A DNA stretch of 64,000 bases from Phocaeicola_A sp963652075 (GCA_963652075.1 CAVJRQ010000065.1:4693-68692), one strand, 5' to 3'; shown: positions 34,701 through 43,498, numbered from the stretch's first letter. The notes: a model not told the origin generated them from the sequence alone. Translations and numbers: made by a program.

Positions 34701-36094
34701 ACAAGATGCGGATGCGTGTGGAACACATCGAGATGGTTTCCTTTGTCTCGAAAATAAAGCAAGACTTCGACGAGGTCGCCAACGAACACCATATCTATTA
34801 CGTCTTTTCCCATACGTCGGACTCACTCTATCTGTGGGCGGATGCCGATAAGTTGGAGAAGATACTGTTCAACTTGCTCTCCAATGCCTTCAAGTACACT
34901 CCCGACGGCAAGATGATTGAAATCTCCCTGCGCGATGATTCCGACTATGTCTATCTGAGTGTGCGCGACGAGGGAATCGGCGTTTCCGAAGACCGCATGA
35001 AACACCTGTTCCAGTACTTTGCCAACTGGGGAGACAAGTCCATAACGGGACAGCCGTCAACGGGCATTGGCCTGTCCGTGGTGAAACAGTTGGCTGAACT
35101 GCACAGGGCGGAGGTCTCCGTCACCAGCAAAGAGGGTAGAGGCAGTTGCTTTGAAGTGAAGTTCCGTCAGGGCAAGGAACATTACGACGACAGTGTGGAG
35201 TGGATTATGAACGACGAAACGGAACGGAAACCGGTGCAGCGCACCCGGGACGATGAACTCGTCAAGACGGAGAAAGGCCGCGCTTCCATCTTGATTATCG
35301 AAGACAACGAAGAGATGCGCACCTTCTTGTGCGGAATCTTCAACCCGTTATACGAAGTGTATGAAGCGGAAGATGGCGAGGTGGGCGTGAAGAAGGCTAA
35401 AGAGGTCTATCCGTCGTTGATTATCTGCGACATGATGATGCCGCGCAAGGATGGACTCGCTGTGGTATCCGAACTTCGGAGTGACATCAACACCAGCCAC
35501 ATCCCTATCATCGTGCTGACGGCGAAGACCAACTTCGACAGCCGCTTGCAATCCGTGAGCGAGGGTGCGGATGACTACATCACCAAACCCTTCAGCTCCG
35601 TTTATCTGAAGGCACGGGTTTGCAACCTGTTGGCGCAGCGTGAGAGGATGAAAGCCTTCTATTGCCAACACATCATGGCAGTGGAATCCGGGGCGGGTGG
35701 CCAAGAAGAAGCGCCAAGGAAATATGTTTCGGAGAACGACCGCAAGTTCATGGACGGATTGACGGCTACCATGGAGAAGCACATGAACGATTTCGAGTTC
35801 AATGTGGACGATTTGGCATCAGAGATGCTGATGAGCCGGTCTACTTTCTTCCGCAAGCTGAATAGCTTGATTGGCATGTCGCCCGTGGAGTTTATCCTGC
35901 AGACCCGAATGAAACGGGCGGCTCAACTGATAGCGGAAAACCGGTATAGCATCTCCGAAATCAGTCTGATGGTGGGCATCAGCAACGCACAGTACTTCAG
36001 CCGTTGCTTCAAGAAAGTCTACCAGATGACCCCAACCGAGTATCGCGAGAAGTCTGTCGCTCAACAGGCTTCCAACCATAAGCCCTCGGAATAG
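31736..36094 (+). CDS. Hybrid two-component system regulator (HTCS) of the pectin locus
   Basis: 1452 residues from ATG 31736 (MYKSLLCAVALWLC, a signal/anchor); ATG 31721 would add five. The periplasmic part is a double propeller of Reg_prop repeats (e.g. QDSKGRLWFATWDGLNLFDG, EDEEGHVWVATMGGGLN) ending in a Y_Y_Y domain (about 795-870). A membrane helix at about 884-908 leads to the histidine kinase (DVSHELRTPLT, His near 933), HATPase (LLSNAFKYTPDG, DEGIGVSE, GIGLSVV), a receiver with phospho-acceptor Asp near 1232 (LIICDMMMPRKDG) and an AraC-type DNA-binding domain (about 1345-1440). Such one-protein systems sense an oligosaccharide in the periplasm and activate the adjoining utilisation genes. 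Ligand here is presumably a pectin oligosaccharide. Confidence 0.93.
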   Translation: MYKSLLCAVALWLCAFVDVLAQYSVTSYSVSDGLSQNSADQVFQDSKGRLWFATWDGLNLFDGYAFHNYKGNRKKGVVLSNNRVTKVTEDAYGYLWTVCNNGEAQRFDPSTGSFELVEESRNLPVYRIEVLSNGYVWLLADRQNGAIRLVIDSLTQAFKADLNLSGSRSEDYGRIEQVYEDSNGNQWLPSLDNGLFYVKAGTAEINDNYSYTRSGVCKSVFSLCETSDHIFFGAEAGRVWKYDKRKKQMSLLKLEAQSSVICILQLPGNRLMFATKEDGLFVSSTDQQQFKTYNTRTASWIISDRIQWMEQEKTGAVWIQTTGTADLLRYDPLTDKATRFVARDPSVRSGNRDRLNVIDTGQETVWLYPFNGVAHYDKRTNQLETLNLNHPQLWNAKKVHFSIFLDNQGALWVSTMRWLGKVVLPKSDFHTWILASAGKNPEVDQALRSILLADSLLWVGTRGGALQVYDRDYKLQATYPIGTPYCMMKDRKGRFWVGTKGRGVFVGKRVGGPTQYQFTQYKYSRDDLYSLSVNDVYGIVEDEEGHVWVATMGGGLNMVDERDGTIRFINYRNEWVDYPMKSCSKVRVLSSDNKGNLWVGTDEGLLTFSCKFRSVADIHPTLIQQDPEDSHSLPSNNIYSIYFTRSGEGYLGTYGSGLVRIGEADDGKYRFRNYTMRDGMESDIVYAIHEDRQGDLWMVGETGITQYRIKENLFDSFDSYAIGFPVMFSEGEFVQFPSGWLAMPTYAGLFTFDPDKVKKRDYVPPIVIAGFHLDEDSLSVSEDGIPTEPDYIDNLKLKPDQRTFTVSYAAVETCNPLGVNYAYMLEGFDDDWHYVGRQRTASYINLPKGTYRFKVRSTNGEGVWVDNTRTVSLELLPSFWETSWVIVLYILGALLLFGLAIYLYAKFYNLRSRVHFEKELAEAKLKVFTDVSHELRTPLTLITAPVENLLQQSDLSDMVRGQLELVHRNVDRMLRLVNQILDFRKLQCDKMRMRVEHIEMVSFVSKIKQDFDEVANEHHIYYVFSHTSDSLYLWADADKLEKILFNLLSNAFKYTPDGKMIEISLRDDSDYVYLSVRDEGIGVSEDRMKHLFQYFANWGDKSITGQPSTGIGLSVVKQLAELHRAEVSVTSKEGRGSCFEVKFRQGKEHYDDSVEWIMNDETERKPVQRTRDDELVKTEKGRASILIIEDNEEMRTFLCGIFNPLYEVYEAEDGEVGVKKAKEVYPSLIICDMMMPRKDGLAVVSELRSDINTSHIPIIVLTAKTNFDSRLQSVSEGADDYITKPFSSVYLKARVCNLLAQRERMKAFYCQHIMAVESGAGGQEEAPRKYVSENDRKFMDGLTATMEKHMNDFEFNVDDLASEMLMSRSTFFRKLNSLIGMSPVEFILQTRMKRAAQLIAENRYSISEISLMVGISNAQYFSRCFKKVYQMTPTEYREKSVAQQASNHKPSE

Positions 36095-36116
36095 AGCGTA
36101 CGAAAAAGAACGAATA

Positions 36117-36172
36117 ACTAATAACTAATCAAACATAACTAATTACTAATAACTAATCAAACATAGCTAATA
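36117..36172 (+). repeat. Eight tandem 7-bp repeats abutting a start codon
   Basis: Heptamers ACTAATA, ACTAATC, AAACATA, ACTAATT, ACTAATA, ACTAATC, AAACATA, GCTAATA, then one C and the ATG at 36174. The block of four heptamers is itself duplicated (28-bp period, 21-bp identical core at 36117 and 36145). It fills the ribosome-binding region of the gene. Confidence 0.95.
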
Positions 36173-36173
36173 C

Positions 36174-39100
36174 ATGAAACAAATTATTTCAATCGGTGTC
36201 TTGACGTGCGCCCTGTCCGCCTTTGGAACCGCACAGGCTCAAGACCTCAGTATCCAGACGGTGGAGATACCGTCGGGGAGTTTCTACATGGGAACGTGGG
36301 GATTAGGAGAGAACTACGATGAAGCTCCACAGCATAAAGTTTACATCTCCAAGCCCTTCCGGATGGGAGTGACGGAGGTGACCAACGCCCAATATGAGCA
36401 GTTCTGTCCCGAGCACAAAGCCTTGCGGGGCAAGAACGGATTCTCCAAAGAGGATGACGAGGCGGTGATATTCGTGAGCTACAACGATGCCATGGCCTAT
36501 TGCAAATGGCTCTCCCAAAAGGAGGGGAAGACCTACCGTCTGCCTACCGAGGCGGAATGGGAATACGCCTGCAAGGCCGGTCGCTACTGGAACTTCTTTA
36601 TGAACGACAAACTGCCGGCCGAGTATCAGAAAAACCAAGAGATAGTCTCCGAGCCTAAGCCTGTGTCGTTGAAGGTGGGGCAGACTCCCGCCAACGATTG
36701 GGGGCTCTACGACATGTGCGGCAACGTAGAGGAGTGGTGTCTCGACTGGTACGGACCCTATTCGTCAGCCGAGCAGACCGACCCCATGGGCTATGCCGAC
36801 GGCATCGCAAGGGTAACCCGTGGCGGCAGTCACAACACTCCCGCGGAATACCTGCGTTCGGCCAACCGTATGGCGATGCTCCCCGACGACAAACATTGCA
36901 TGACCGGATTCCGTGTGGTGGAGGCCGACTATCCTGCCACGCAACCCCTTGCCTGCAAGACGGACAACTACGCCGTGGACCAAACCCGTTGGGATTGGAA
37001 CGCGCACAAGAGCGACAAGGCCTTCTTCACGGCACCGCAAGTCTATGTGCTCGAACCCGAAGCGGGAAGCGGCGTACCTTTCTATCCCCACAATCACCAG
37101 CCGGCCATCACGTGGTGTGATAACGGCGACTTGTTGGCCATTTGGTTCTCCACCAAAGAGGAGAAGGGACGTGAGATGGTTGTCCTCTCTTCCCGTTTGC
37201 GTGCCGGATCCACCGAATGGGAAAAGCCCCGTCTGTTCTATCACGTTGCCGACCGCAACTTGACCGGTTCCTCCTTGCTGAACGATGGCAAGGGAACACT
37301 CTATCACATCAATGGCGTGGAGGCTGCCGGACGTTGGCGCAACCTGATGATGACCCTCCGTACCAGTACGGATAACGGACAGACCTGGAGCAAACCCCGC
37401 ATCATCGAACCCGAGCATACCGTGCGTCATCAGGTCATAGCCGGGGCCTTTGTCTCCCGCGAAGGCTGGCTGGTACAGGCTTGCGATGCCGGTCCCGGCG
37501 GAGCAGACGGCACCTCGCTGCATGTCAGCAAGGATAACGGACTGACGTGGAACGACCAATGGGACGGCTCACCCAAACCGGAATTCAAAGAGGGGGGTAG
37601 CGGAACTACCATCGCGGGCATTCACGCCGGAGTGGTGCAACTGAAAGACGGACGGCTGATGGCTTTGGGACGCAACAACAGCATACCCGACGCAAACGGT
37701 CGCCTCCGTATGCCCATGAGCATCTCCGATGACATGGGCAAGACGTGGCGTTACTCCGCTTCGGAGTTCCCTCCCATCGACGGTGGGCAGCGCGCCGTAT
37801 TGTTGCGTTTGAACGAAGGGCCGATTCTTTTTGTCTCCTTCACCGACCATCCGTATCGCACCGCCAAGGAGGATCGGGGCATGACCTTCACCGACCCCTA
37901 TGGCAACACCTTCAAAGGGTATGGAATGTTTGCCGCCCTGTCGTATGACGAAGGAAAGACCTGGCCAGTCAAAAGATTGTTGACGGACGGGGTCTATCGT
38001 TTCCTCAACGGAGGAGCGTGGACACAGTTCTTCGAGATGGATGCCCACCGGGCTGAGCCTCGCGGCTATCTGGCTGCTACGCAGACTCCCGACAACGTGA
38101 TTCATCTCATCAGTAGCCGTTTCCACTACACCTTTAATCTGGCATGGATGGAAGAGGCCACGCAACCGGCTATCTCCATAGAGCCCTTCCTTGATGGCAT
38201 CCATCACTGGAATCTGGAACACAAGGACCGCAACTATTACCGTTACCCAACTTGCGACATCCGTCACATTGCCGACAACTTCCTGGCCTATCAGAACGAA
38301 GACGGTGGGTGGCCGAAGAATATCGACTGGCTGGCCGCCTTGCCCGCTGACTCCGTGAAGGAAGCCCTGAAGGAACGCTATCGCATGAGTACTCTCGACA
38401 ACCGTAACTCCTTCACGCAGATAGAATACTTGGGCGATGCCTACAACCTGACGCATGACAAACGCTATCGGGAGTCGGCACTGAAGGGTCTCGAGTATCT
38501 GCTTGACACGCAGAAAGAGAATGGTGGCTGGCGCGGTTGGGACGTGGATGCCATCACCTTCAACGACGAAGTGACGACGGGCAGTCTGGAACTCTTTCAG
38601 AAGATTGTGCAGGGCGACAAGAGTTTCTCTTGGTTGACCTCATCCATGAAGAAGCGCATAAAGGCAGGTTACGAGCGCGGCATCCGCATGATTCTCGACT
38701 GTCAGGTGGTGCAAAATGGCGTGAAGACCGCTTGGGCGCAGCAGCATGACAACGAGACGCTCGTGCCCGTGAAGGCGCGTACCTACGAGCTGCCCGGCAT
38801 CACCGCCAACGAGAGTTGCGACGTGTTGCGGCTTCTGATGAATATCCGCCAACCCTCTGAGGAGGTGAAGCAGGCTGTGAAGGCCGGCATCGCCTGGCTG
38901 CATAAGGTAGCGATTAAAGGCTTGCGGGTGGACGAAGTCTCCATCCCCGAAGAGAAGATTATCAACCACGAATATCCGTTCGATAGGGTGGAGGTGCACG
39001 ATGCCAACGCCCGTCCCATCTGGGCGCGTTTCTATGAGGTGGCGGACAACACTCCCTTCATGTGTACCCGTGCTGGACAGAAAGTGTGGAAGTTGGCCGA

Positions 39101-39200
39101 CGTGAACGACGAACGTCGCACGGGATACGACTGGTACGGCTATTGGCCCGAGGCCGTCTTCTCGCTCTATGAACAGTGGCTGGAGCGTATCGGCGAGTAA
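36174..39200 (+). CDS. Three-domain pectinolytic fusion: SUMF1-like + BNR/sialidase-like + PL10 pectate lyase
   Basis: 1008 residues with signal peptide (cut near AQA-QD). Residues 25-250 are a formylglycine-generating-enzyme-like fold (VEIPSGSFYMG, VTEVTNAQYEQFC, RLPTEAEWEYA, CGNVEEWCLDWYG, RGGSH, GFRVV), but the two Cys that form the FGE active site near the C-terminus are not present, so it is probably structural or binding. Residues 285-660 are a BNR propeller (STDNGQTWSKP, SKDNGLTWND, DDMGKTWRY, YDEGKTWP). Residues 680-1008 are a PL10 lyase (NEDGGWPKNIDW, WDVDAITFNDEV, WAQQHDNETLVPVKARTYELP, RPIWARFYE), cleaving polygalacturonan by beta-elimination. The next gene is a convergent KdgF, which handles lyase products. 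Confidence 0.88.
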   Translation: MKQIISIGVLTCALSAFGTAQAQDLSIQTVEIPSGSFYMGTWGLGENYDEAPQHKVYISKPFRMGVTEVTNAQYEQFCPEHKALRGKNGFSKEDDEAVIFVSYNDAMAYCKWLSQKEGKTYRLPTEAEWEYACKAGRYWNFFMNDKLPAEYQKNQEIVSEPKPVSLKVGQTPANDWGLYDMCGNVEEWCLDWYGPYSSAEQTDPMGYADGIARVTRGGSHNTPAEYLRSANRMAMLPDDKHCMTGFRVVEADYPATQPLACKTDNYAVDQTRWDWNAHKSDKAFFTAPQVYVLEPEAGSGVPFYPHNHQPAITWCDNGDLLAIWFSTKEEKGREMVVLSSRLRAGSTEWEKPRLFYHVADRNLTGSSLLNDGKGTLYHINGVEAAGRWRNLMMTLRTSTDNGQTWSKPRIIEPEHTVRHQVIAGAFVSREGWLVQACDAGPGGADGTSLHVSKDNGLTWNDQWDGSPKPEFKEGGSGTTIAGIHAGVVQLKDGRLMALGRNNSIPDANGRLRMPMSISDDMGKTWRYSASEFPPIDGGQRAVLLRLNEGPILFVSFTDHPYRTAKEDRGMTFTDPYGNTFKGYGMFAALSYDEGKTWPVKRLLTDGVYRFLNGGAWTQFFEMDAHRAEPRGYLAATQTPDNVIHLISSRFHYTFNLAWMEEATQPAISIEPFLDGIHHWNLEHKDRNYYRYPTCDIRHIADNFLAYQNEDGGWPKNIDWLAALPADSVKEALKERYRMSTLDNRNSFTQIEYLGDAYNLTHDKRYRESALKGLEYLLDTQKENGGWRGWDVDAITFNDEVTTGSLELFQKIVQGDKSFSWLTSSMKKRIKAGYERGIRMILDCQVVQNGVKTAWAQQHDNETLVPVKARTYELPGITANESCDVLRLLMNIRQPSEEVKQAVKAGIAWLHKVAIKGLRVDEVSIPEEKIINHEYPFDRVEVHDANARPIWARFYEVADNTPFMCTRAGQKVWKLADVNDERRTGYDWYGYWPEAVFSLYEQWLERIGE

Positions 39201-39239
39201 CCTTGACGGACTTACTCCTCGAAGAGACCGAAAACGGAA

Positions 39240-39275
39240 CGTGCGGATTAGCAGGGTAGACCACTAATCCGCACG
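39240..39275. terminator. Bidirectional terminator between PL10 fusion and kdgF
   Basis: 12-bp stem CGTGCGGATTAG / CTAATCCGCACG with a 12-nt loop, T-rich downstream, between converging genes. Confidence 0.8.
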
Positions 39276-39340
39276 CTTTCGTTGAGCCGAACGTACACCT
39301 TATTATATATAGGTATAAGAAGACTGTTTCGGCTCGGCGA

Positions 39341-39688
39341 TTATTTGTGCAGGAAATCGGCACGCATCGGGCTGAAGCAGTCGATGAGTACACCGGCCTC
39401 GAGGCAGGTGCAGCCGTGCAACACGTCCGGTTCCATGTAGATGCCGTCGCCGGCTTCCACAATCTTTGTCTCGCCGTTCACCGTGAACTCGAATTTACCG
39501 CTGGCTACGAACGTAGTCTGCGTGTGGTAGTGCGTATGAGCGGAACCAATGGCACCTTTCTGGAATTTCACTTTCACCAGCATCACCTGTCCGTCGTATC
39601 CCATAATCTGACGAACGACACCTTCACCTGCGGGTTCCCATGCTTTTTCTTTCTCAAAGAGGAATGTTTTACTTCTAGTCTTTTCCAT
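39341..39688 (-). CDS. kdgF: Cupin protein KdgF-like (unsaturated uronate linearisation)
   Basis: 115 residues, a single small cupin barrel. Metal-site His residues in SAHTHYHTQTTFV and the second motif VLHGCT are present; EGVVRQIMGYDGQVMLVKVKFQKGA, SGKFEFTVNGET and VLIDCFSPMRADFL are typical of KdgF. Known KdgF turns the ring form of 4,5-unsaturated galacturonate or alginate monomers into the linear keto form, linking lyase products to the KduI/KduD pathway. Location between two PL10 genes supports this. No signal peptide, so it acts in the cytosol. Confidence 0.88.
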   Translation of the reverse strand: MEKTRSKTFLFEKEKAWEPAGEGVVRQIMGYDGQVMLVKVKFQKGAIGSAHTHYHTQTTFVASGKFEFTVNGETKIVEAGDGIYMEPDVLHGCTCLEAGVLIDCFSPMRADFLHK

Positions 39689-39995
39689 TTTCTGATTAGT
39701 TTATTAAAGTTGGTTAGTCATGTCCAATGACTATTACGTCCACAAAGATACGTCATGCGCCAGACTACACAAAATATGTGTCGCCGTTTTTTTCTTCATC
39801 TTTCGTTAATCCGTACCGCCCGTCCGTAGGCGCATTACGAAATTGGTCACGTAGGGAGCACTATCTGACCAATCTTTCCATTCCCCCTCATAAATCGTCT
39901 CAATCAGTTGCATCGTTAGGCAAAAAGTACTACTTTTGGGGTCGATATACTAATACATTCAATTAATTCCTTAACTTAAACAGTAAGAGAAACAC
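39689..39995. other. Divergent control region kdgF / second PL10 gene (307 bp)
   Basis: Contains the plus-strand promoter at 39907-39938. Otherwise AT-rich without recognisable repeats or small genes. It probably holds HTCS binding sites, but none can be named. Confidence 0.4.
39907..39938 (+). promoter_or_regulatory. Promoter of the PL10-CE12/CE8 unit
   Basis: GTTG (39907-39910), 20-bp spacer, TACTTTTG (39931-39938), leaving a leader of about 50 nt. Confidence 0.5.
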
Positions 39996-41612
39996 ATGTA
40001 CAATTTTAGAAATCTAATGATGGGGTTGCTTGTCGCCTTCGTTCCGGCAGCAACCTTGTGTGGCCAAAACCAGAAAAACAAACAGGCGGTGTTGAACACC
40101 ATGAAGTCAGCCACACACTTCATGATGGACAAAGTGAGCAACAATGGCGGTTTCGTATGGAATTACCTGCCGGACCTCTCCCGCCAATGGGGCGAAATGG
40201 AAGCCTACCGGACGATGGTATGGATTCAGTCACCGAGTACACCGCTCGTGGGACAAGTGTTGCTGGATGCCTATCACGCTACCGGCGACGAGTACTATTA
40301 TGAACAGGCGAAGAAAGTAGCCAATGTGCTGATTTGGGGTCAAGAGCCCTGCGGTGGATGGAGCTACATGTTCGACTTGGCAGGAGAAGGCTCGTTGCGC
40401 AAGTGGTACAGCACCATCGGCAAATGCGGCTGGCGCTTGGAAGAGTTCCAACATTATTATGGTAATGCTACCTACGATGACTCTTGTACGAGCGACGTGG
40501 CCAAGTTCCTGCTCCGCATGTATGTGGAAAAGAACGACCCGACATTCCGTCCGGCACTCGATAAAGTCATCAACTTCATCCTCGAAAGCCAGTATCCCAT
40601 CGGCGGTTGGCCTCAGAGATATCCGCTCCGCTACGACCACGTGTTCCAGGGCAAGGCAGACTATTCGTCGTTCCTTACGCTCAACGATGACGTGATTCCC
40701 GACAACATCGACTTCCTCGTGCAGTGCTACCAGGCCATGGGTCTGAAGAGCGTGAAATCTTCTATCATGCGTGCCTTGAACCTCACCCTCGTTATGCAGC
40801 AGGGCGAACCTTACGCCGGTTGGGCCGACCAGTATACCGTGGAGGACGTGCTTCCCGCCCACGCCCGCTCTTACGAGCCGCGTAGTGTGAACACGGGAAC
40901 CACCGCGCAGATGATTTACAAGATGTGCGACTACTACCAGTTGACCGGTGAGACGAAGTTTCTGGCAGGTATCCCCGCAGCCATCAAGTTCCTCGAATCG
41001 CAGAAGTTGCCCGACTCTGAGGTGGCTCGCTTCGGCGGACGACCCTTGCGTGAAGGCGAGATTCTGGTTCCTCGTTTCGTTGACCCGGACAGCGGCAAGC
41101 CGCTCTACGTACACCGCAAGGGTAGCAACGTGATGAACGGATATTACTACACCGACCAAGACATATCGAACACCATCCGCCACTACAGTTCAGCGGCGCA
41201 GGTGAACATCGGAGCTCTCCGTCAACATTACGAGGAGGTGAAAGCAATGTCGCGCGAGGAGGCAACCAAGGACTCTCCTTTGTTGCGCTCGGAGCTCACG
41301 CCGCTGCCTACCTATTACGTGATGCCGCGTCCTTCGCGCAAAGGCGGTGAATTGCCTCAAGTGGCCGACATCCTGAAGTCTATCGACAAGGAGGGACGTT
41401 GGATTACTCCGCTCACCAGCTACTCCAACCCCTACAAGGAGTTGCCCGAAAGCATGGAGAAGAGCAATGACACCAAGTATGCCCAGACGATGGTTGGTGA
41501 CGACTACGATACCTCTCCCTATACTCCGACCGAAGAGGTGATGGGTATATCTACGCAGGTATACGTGTCGAACATGGCAAGACTAATCCAAAGTATAGCT
41601 AATGAAAAATAA
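39996..41612 (+). CDS. PL10-like pectate lyase, exported
   Basis: 538 residues with signal peptide (cut near LCG-QN). An (alpha/alpha) toroid-type lyase: repeated helices (GQVLLDAYHATGDEYYYEQAKKVANVL) with the PL10 signatures YPIGGWPQRYP, LNDDV (ITFNDE in the first PL10) and AGWADQYTVEDVLPAHARSYEPRS. The last 90 residues (ELPQVADILKSIDKEGRW) are an extension absent from short PL10 enzymes. It would cut polygalacturonate by beta-elimination. Its stop overlaps the start of the CE12-CE8 gene by 11 nt, so lyase and esterase are made together. Confidence 0.85.
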   Translation: MYNFRNLMMGLLVAFVPAATLCGQNQKNKQAVLNTMKSATHFMMDKVSNNGGFVWNYLPDLSRQWGEMEAYRTMVWIQSPSTPLVGQVLLDAYHATGDEYYYEQAKKVANVLIWGQEPCGGWSYMFDLAGEGSLRKWYSTIGKCGWRLEEFQHYYGNATYDDSCTSDVAKFLLRMYVEKNDPTFRPALDKVINFILESQYPIGGWPQRYPLRYDHVFQGKADYSSFLTLNDDVIPDNIDFLVQCYQAMGLKSVKSSIMRALNLTLVMQQGEPYAGWADQYTVEDVLPAHARSYEPRSVNTGTTAQMIYKMCDYYQLTGETKFLAGIPAAIKFLESQKLPDSEVARFGGRPLREGEILVPRFVDPDSGKPLYVHRKGSNVMNGYYYTDQDISNTIRHYSSAAQVNIGALRQHYEEVKAMSREEATKDSPLLRSELTPLPTYYVMPRPSRKGGELPQVADILKSIDKEGRWITPLTSYSNPYKELPESMEKSNDTKYAQTMVGDDYDTSPYTPTEEVMGISTQVYVSNMARLIQSIANEK

Positions 41613-43326
41613 ATTGACTTGGGCACTCGTTGCCTTTCTGTTGTTTTCCGCTTTCAAGGCGGATGAGCGTGACGTTATCACCATCTTCATGATTGGTGAT
41701 TCCACGATGGCCAATAAGCCTACGAGTTATGACAATCCTGAACGGGGTTGGGGGCAGATGCTTGCCGGCTTCTTCACCGAAGACGTCCAGGTGGACAACC
41801 ATGCCGTCAACGGGCGCAGTTCGCGCAGCTTCATCAACGAAGGACGTTGGGACGCTGTCGTTGCCAAAATCCGTAAAGGCGATTACGTGTTTATCCAGTT
41901 CGGTCACAACGACGAGAAACCTAAACCCGACAGACACACCGACCCGGGCACTACGTTTGACGAGAATCTGCGTAAGTTTGTCCGCGAGACCCGTGCCAAG
42001 GGAGGCATTCCCGTCCTGTTCAACTCCATTGTCCGCCGTAATTTCGGCGAGAACCGGAACGCCGTGACCGATGACGATTTACACGGAAAAGGAACAACAG
42101 AGGTAACCGAGGGCAACAAGTTGATTGATACGCACGGAGCTTATCTGGATTCTCCGCGTAACGTGGCGAAGGAGATGAACGTGCCGTTTGTCGATGCCAA
42201 CAAGATTACACACGACTTGGTGGAAGGTCTCGGACCTGAAAAGTCGAAAGCCGTCTACCTGTGGATAGAGCCCAAACGGATTATGGCTTGCCCCGATGGC
42301 CGGAAAGACAATACCCACCTCTCCGTGTGGGGAGCGCGCACCGTTACGCGCCTCATCGTGGAGCAACTCTCCAAGGAGGTTCCCGAGCTTGGCAAGTTTG
42401 TCCGCTACTACGACTATGTGGTGGCGAAAGACGGTAGCGGTGACTTCTTCACCGTGCAGGAGGCTATCAATGCCGTGCCCGACTTCCGCAAGGATGTGCG
42501 CACTACCATTTTGGTACGTCCGGGAACTTACAAGGAGAAACTCATCGTCCCGGAGTGCAAGATTAACGTGTCGCTCATCGGACAGACGGGAGCCGTCATC
42601 ACCTATGACGGATATGCCAGTCGCCTCAATGCGTTGGGTACGCCCATGTCCACCTCCGGTTCGTCGTCCTGCTACGTCTATGCGCCCGACTTCTATGCCG
42701 AGAACATCACGTTCGAGAACTCAGCGGGCCGTGTAGGCCAGGCTGTGGCTTGCTTCGTGAGCGGAGACCGGGCCTACTTCAAGAACTGCCGTTTTCTGGG
42801 CAACCAGGACACCCTCTACACCTATGGCAAGAACTCTCGTCAGTACTACGAGGACTGCTATGTGGAGGGCACGGTTGACTTCATCTTCGGTTGGTCTACC
42901 GCCGTGTTCAATCGCTGTACCATCCATAGCAACGGTAACGGATACCTCACGGCTCCTTCCACGGACCAGGGCAAACCCTACGGCTATGTGTTCTACGACT
43001 GCAAGATGACGGCAGCCGACGAGGCCACCTCGGTCTACTTGTCACGTCCGTGGCGTCCCTACGCGCAATGCGTGTTTATCCGTTGCGAGTTGGGCAAACA
43101 CATCGTCCCTGCCGGTTGGAACAACTGGGGCAAAAAGTCGAACGAGGAGACCGTGACCTATGCCGAGTACAAGAGTACGGGCGAAGGAGCCAATCCCAAG
43201 GCGCGTGCCGCTTTCGGCAAGCAGTTGAAGGATATCTCCCGTTACGACATGGCGAAGGTGCTTGCGGGTAGCGACGGATGGAATCCGGTAAAGAACGTCA
43301 ACGCGCTCGTCACGGAGAAACGATAG
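41602..43326 (+). CDS. CE12-CE8 fusion: acetylesterase + pectin methylesterase
   Basis: 574 residues. N-terminal hydrophobic signal (LTWALVAFLLFSAF) then an SGNH hydrolase (about 24-265) of the rhamnogalacturonan acetylesterase type: block I IFMIGDSTMANKP with the nucleophile Ser, block III QFGHNDEKP, block V DNTHLSVWG with the Asp-His pair. Residues 270-560 are a beta-helix pectin methylesterase: VAKDGSGDFFTVQEAINAVP, CRFLGNQDTLYT (catalytic Asp), VDFIFGWSTAVF (second Asp) and LSRPWRPYAQ (Arg). The protein would strip both acetyl and methyl esters so that the lyases can act. It overlaps the PL10 gene before it. Confidence 0.92.
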   Translation: MKNKLTWALVAFLLFSAFKADERDVITIFMIGDSTMANKPTSYDNPERGWGQMLAGFFTEDVQVDNHAVNGRSSRSFINEGRWDAVVAKIRKGDYVFIQFGHNDEKPKPDRHTDPGTTFDENLRKFVRETRAKGGIPVLFNSIVRRNFGENRNAVTDDDLHGKGTTEVTEGNKLIDTHGAYLDSPRNVAKEMNVPFVDANKITHDLVEGLGPEKSKAVYLWIEPKRIMACPDGRKDNTHLSVWGARTVTRLIVEQLSKEVPELGKFVRYYDYVVAKDGSGDFFTVQEAINAVPDFRKDVRTTILVRPGTYKEKLIVPECKINVSLIGQTGAVITYDGYASRLNALGTPMSTSGSSSCYVYAPDFYAENITFENSAGRVGQAVACFVSGDRAYFKNCRFLGNQDTLYTYGKNSRQYYEDCYVEGTVDFIFGWSTAVFNRCTIHSNGNGYLTAPSTDQGKPYGYVFYDCKMTAADEATSVYLSRPWRPYAQCVFIRCELGKHIVPAGWNNWGKKSNEETVTYAEYKSTGEGANPKARAAFGKQLKDISRYDMAKVLAGSDGWNPVKNVNALVTEKR

Positions 43327-43354
43327 AGCCGCCTTTGTGCGTAAAGATACAGAG

Positions 43355-43397
43355 CGTAGCGGTGAGGAAGTGCCATGAGGCCTTCCTCACCGCTACG
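43355..43397 (+). terminator. Terminator after the CE12-CE8 gene
   Basis: 16-bp stem CGTAGCGGTGAGGAAG / CTTCCTCACCGCTACG, 11-nt loop, followed by GCGTTTTA. Confidence 0.85.
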
Positions 43398-43468
43398 TGC
43401 GTTTTACGGGTTGACGTACGAAAAGTTGCAGGATGTAAAATATGTTGAATAAATTTTGGCGCGATTGC

Positions 43469-43498
43469 TTGGAGTGTAAAATAATAGTTCTACATTTG
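43469..43498 (+). promoter_or_regulatory. Promoter of the lipoprotein-SusC-SusD operon
   Basis: TTGG (43469-43472) and TACATTTG (43491-43498), 18-bp spacer. The transcript would have a leader of about 220 nt (43505-43724) with a small hairpin GTGCG/CGCAC at 43611-43626 and no coding frame of note. Confidence 0.5.

Noticed and set aside
36174..36930. Active formylglycine-generating enzyme
   Set aside because: The fold is recognisable but the catalytic Cys pair is absent and no sulfatase gene is nearby.
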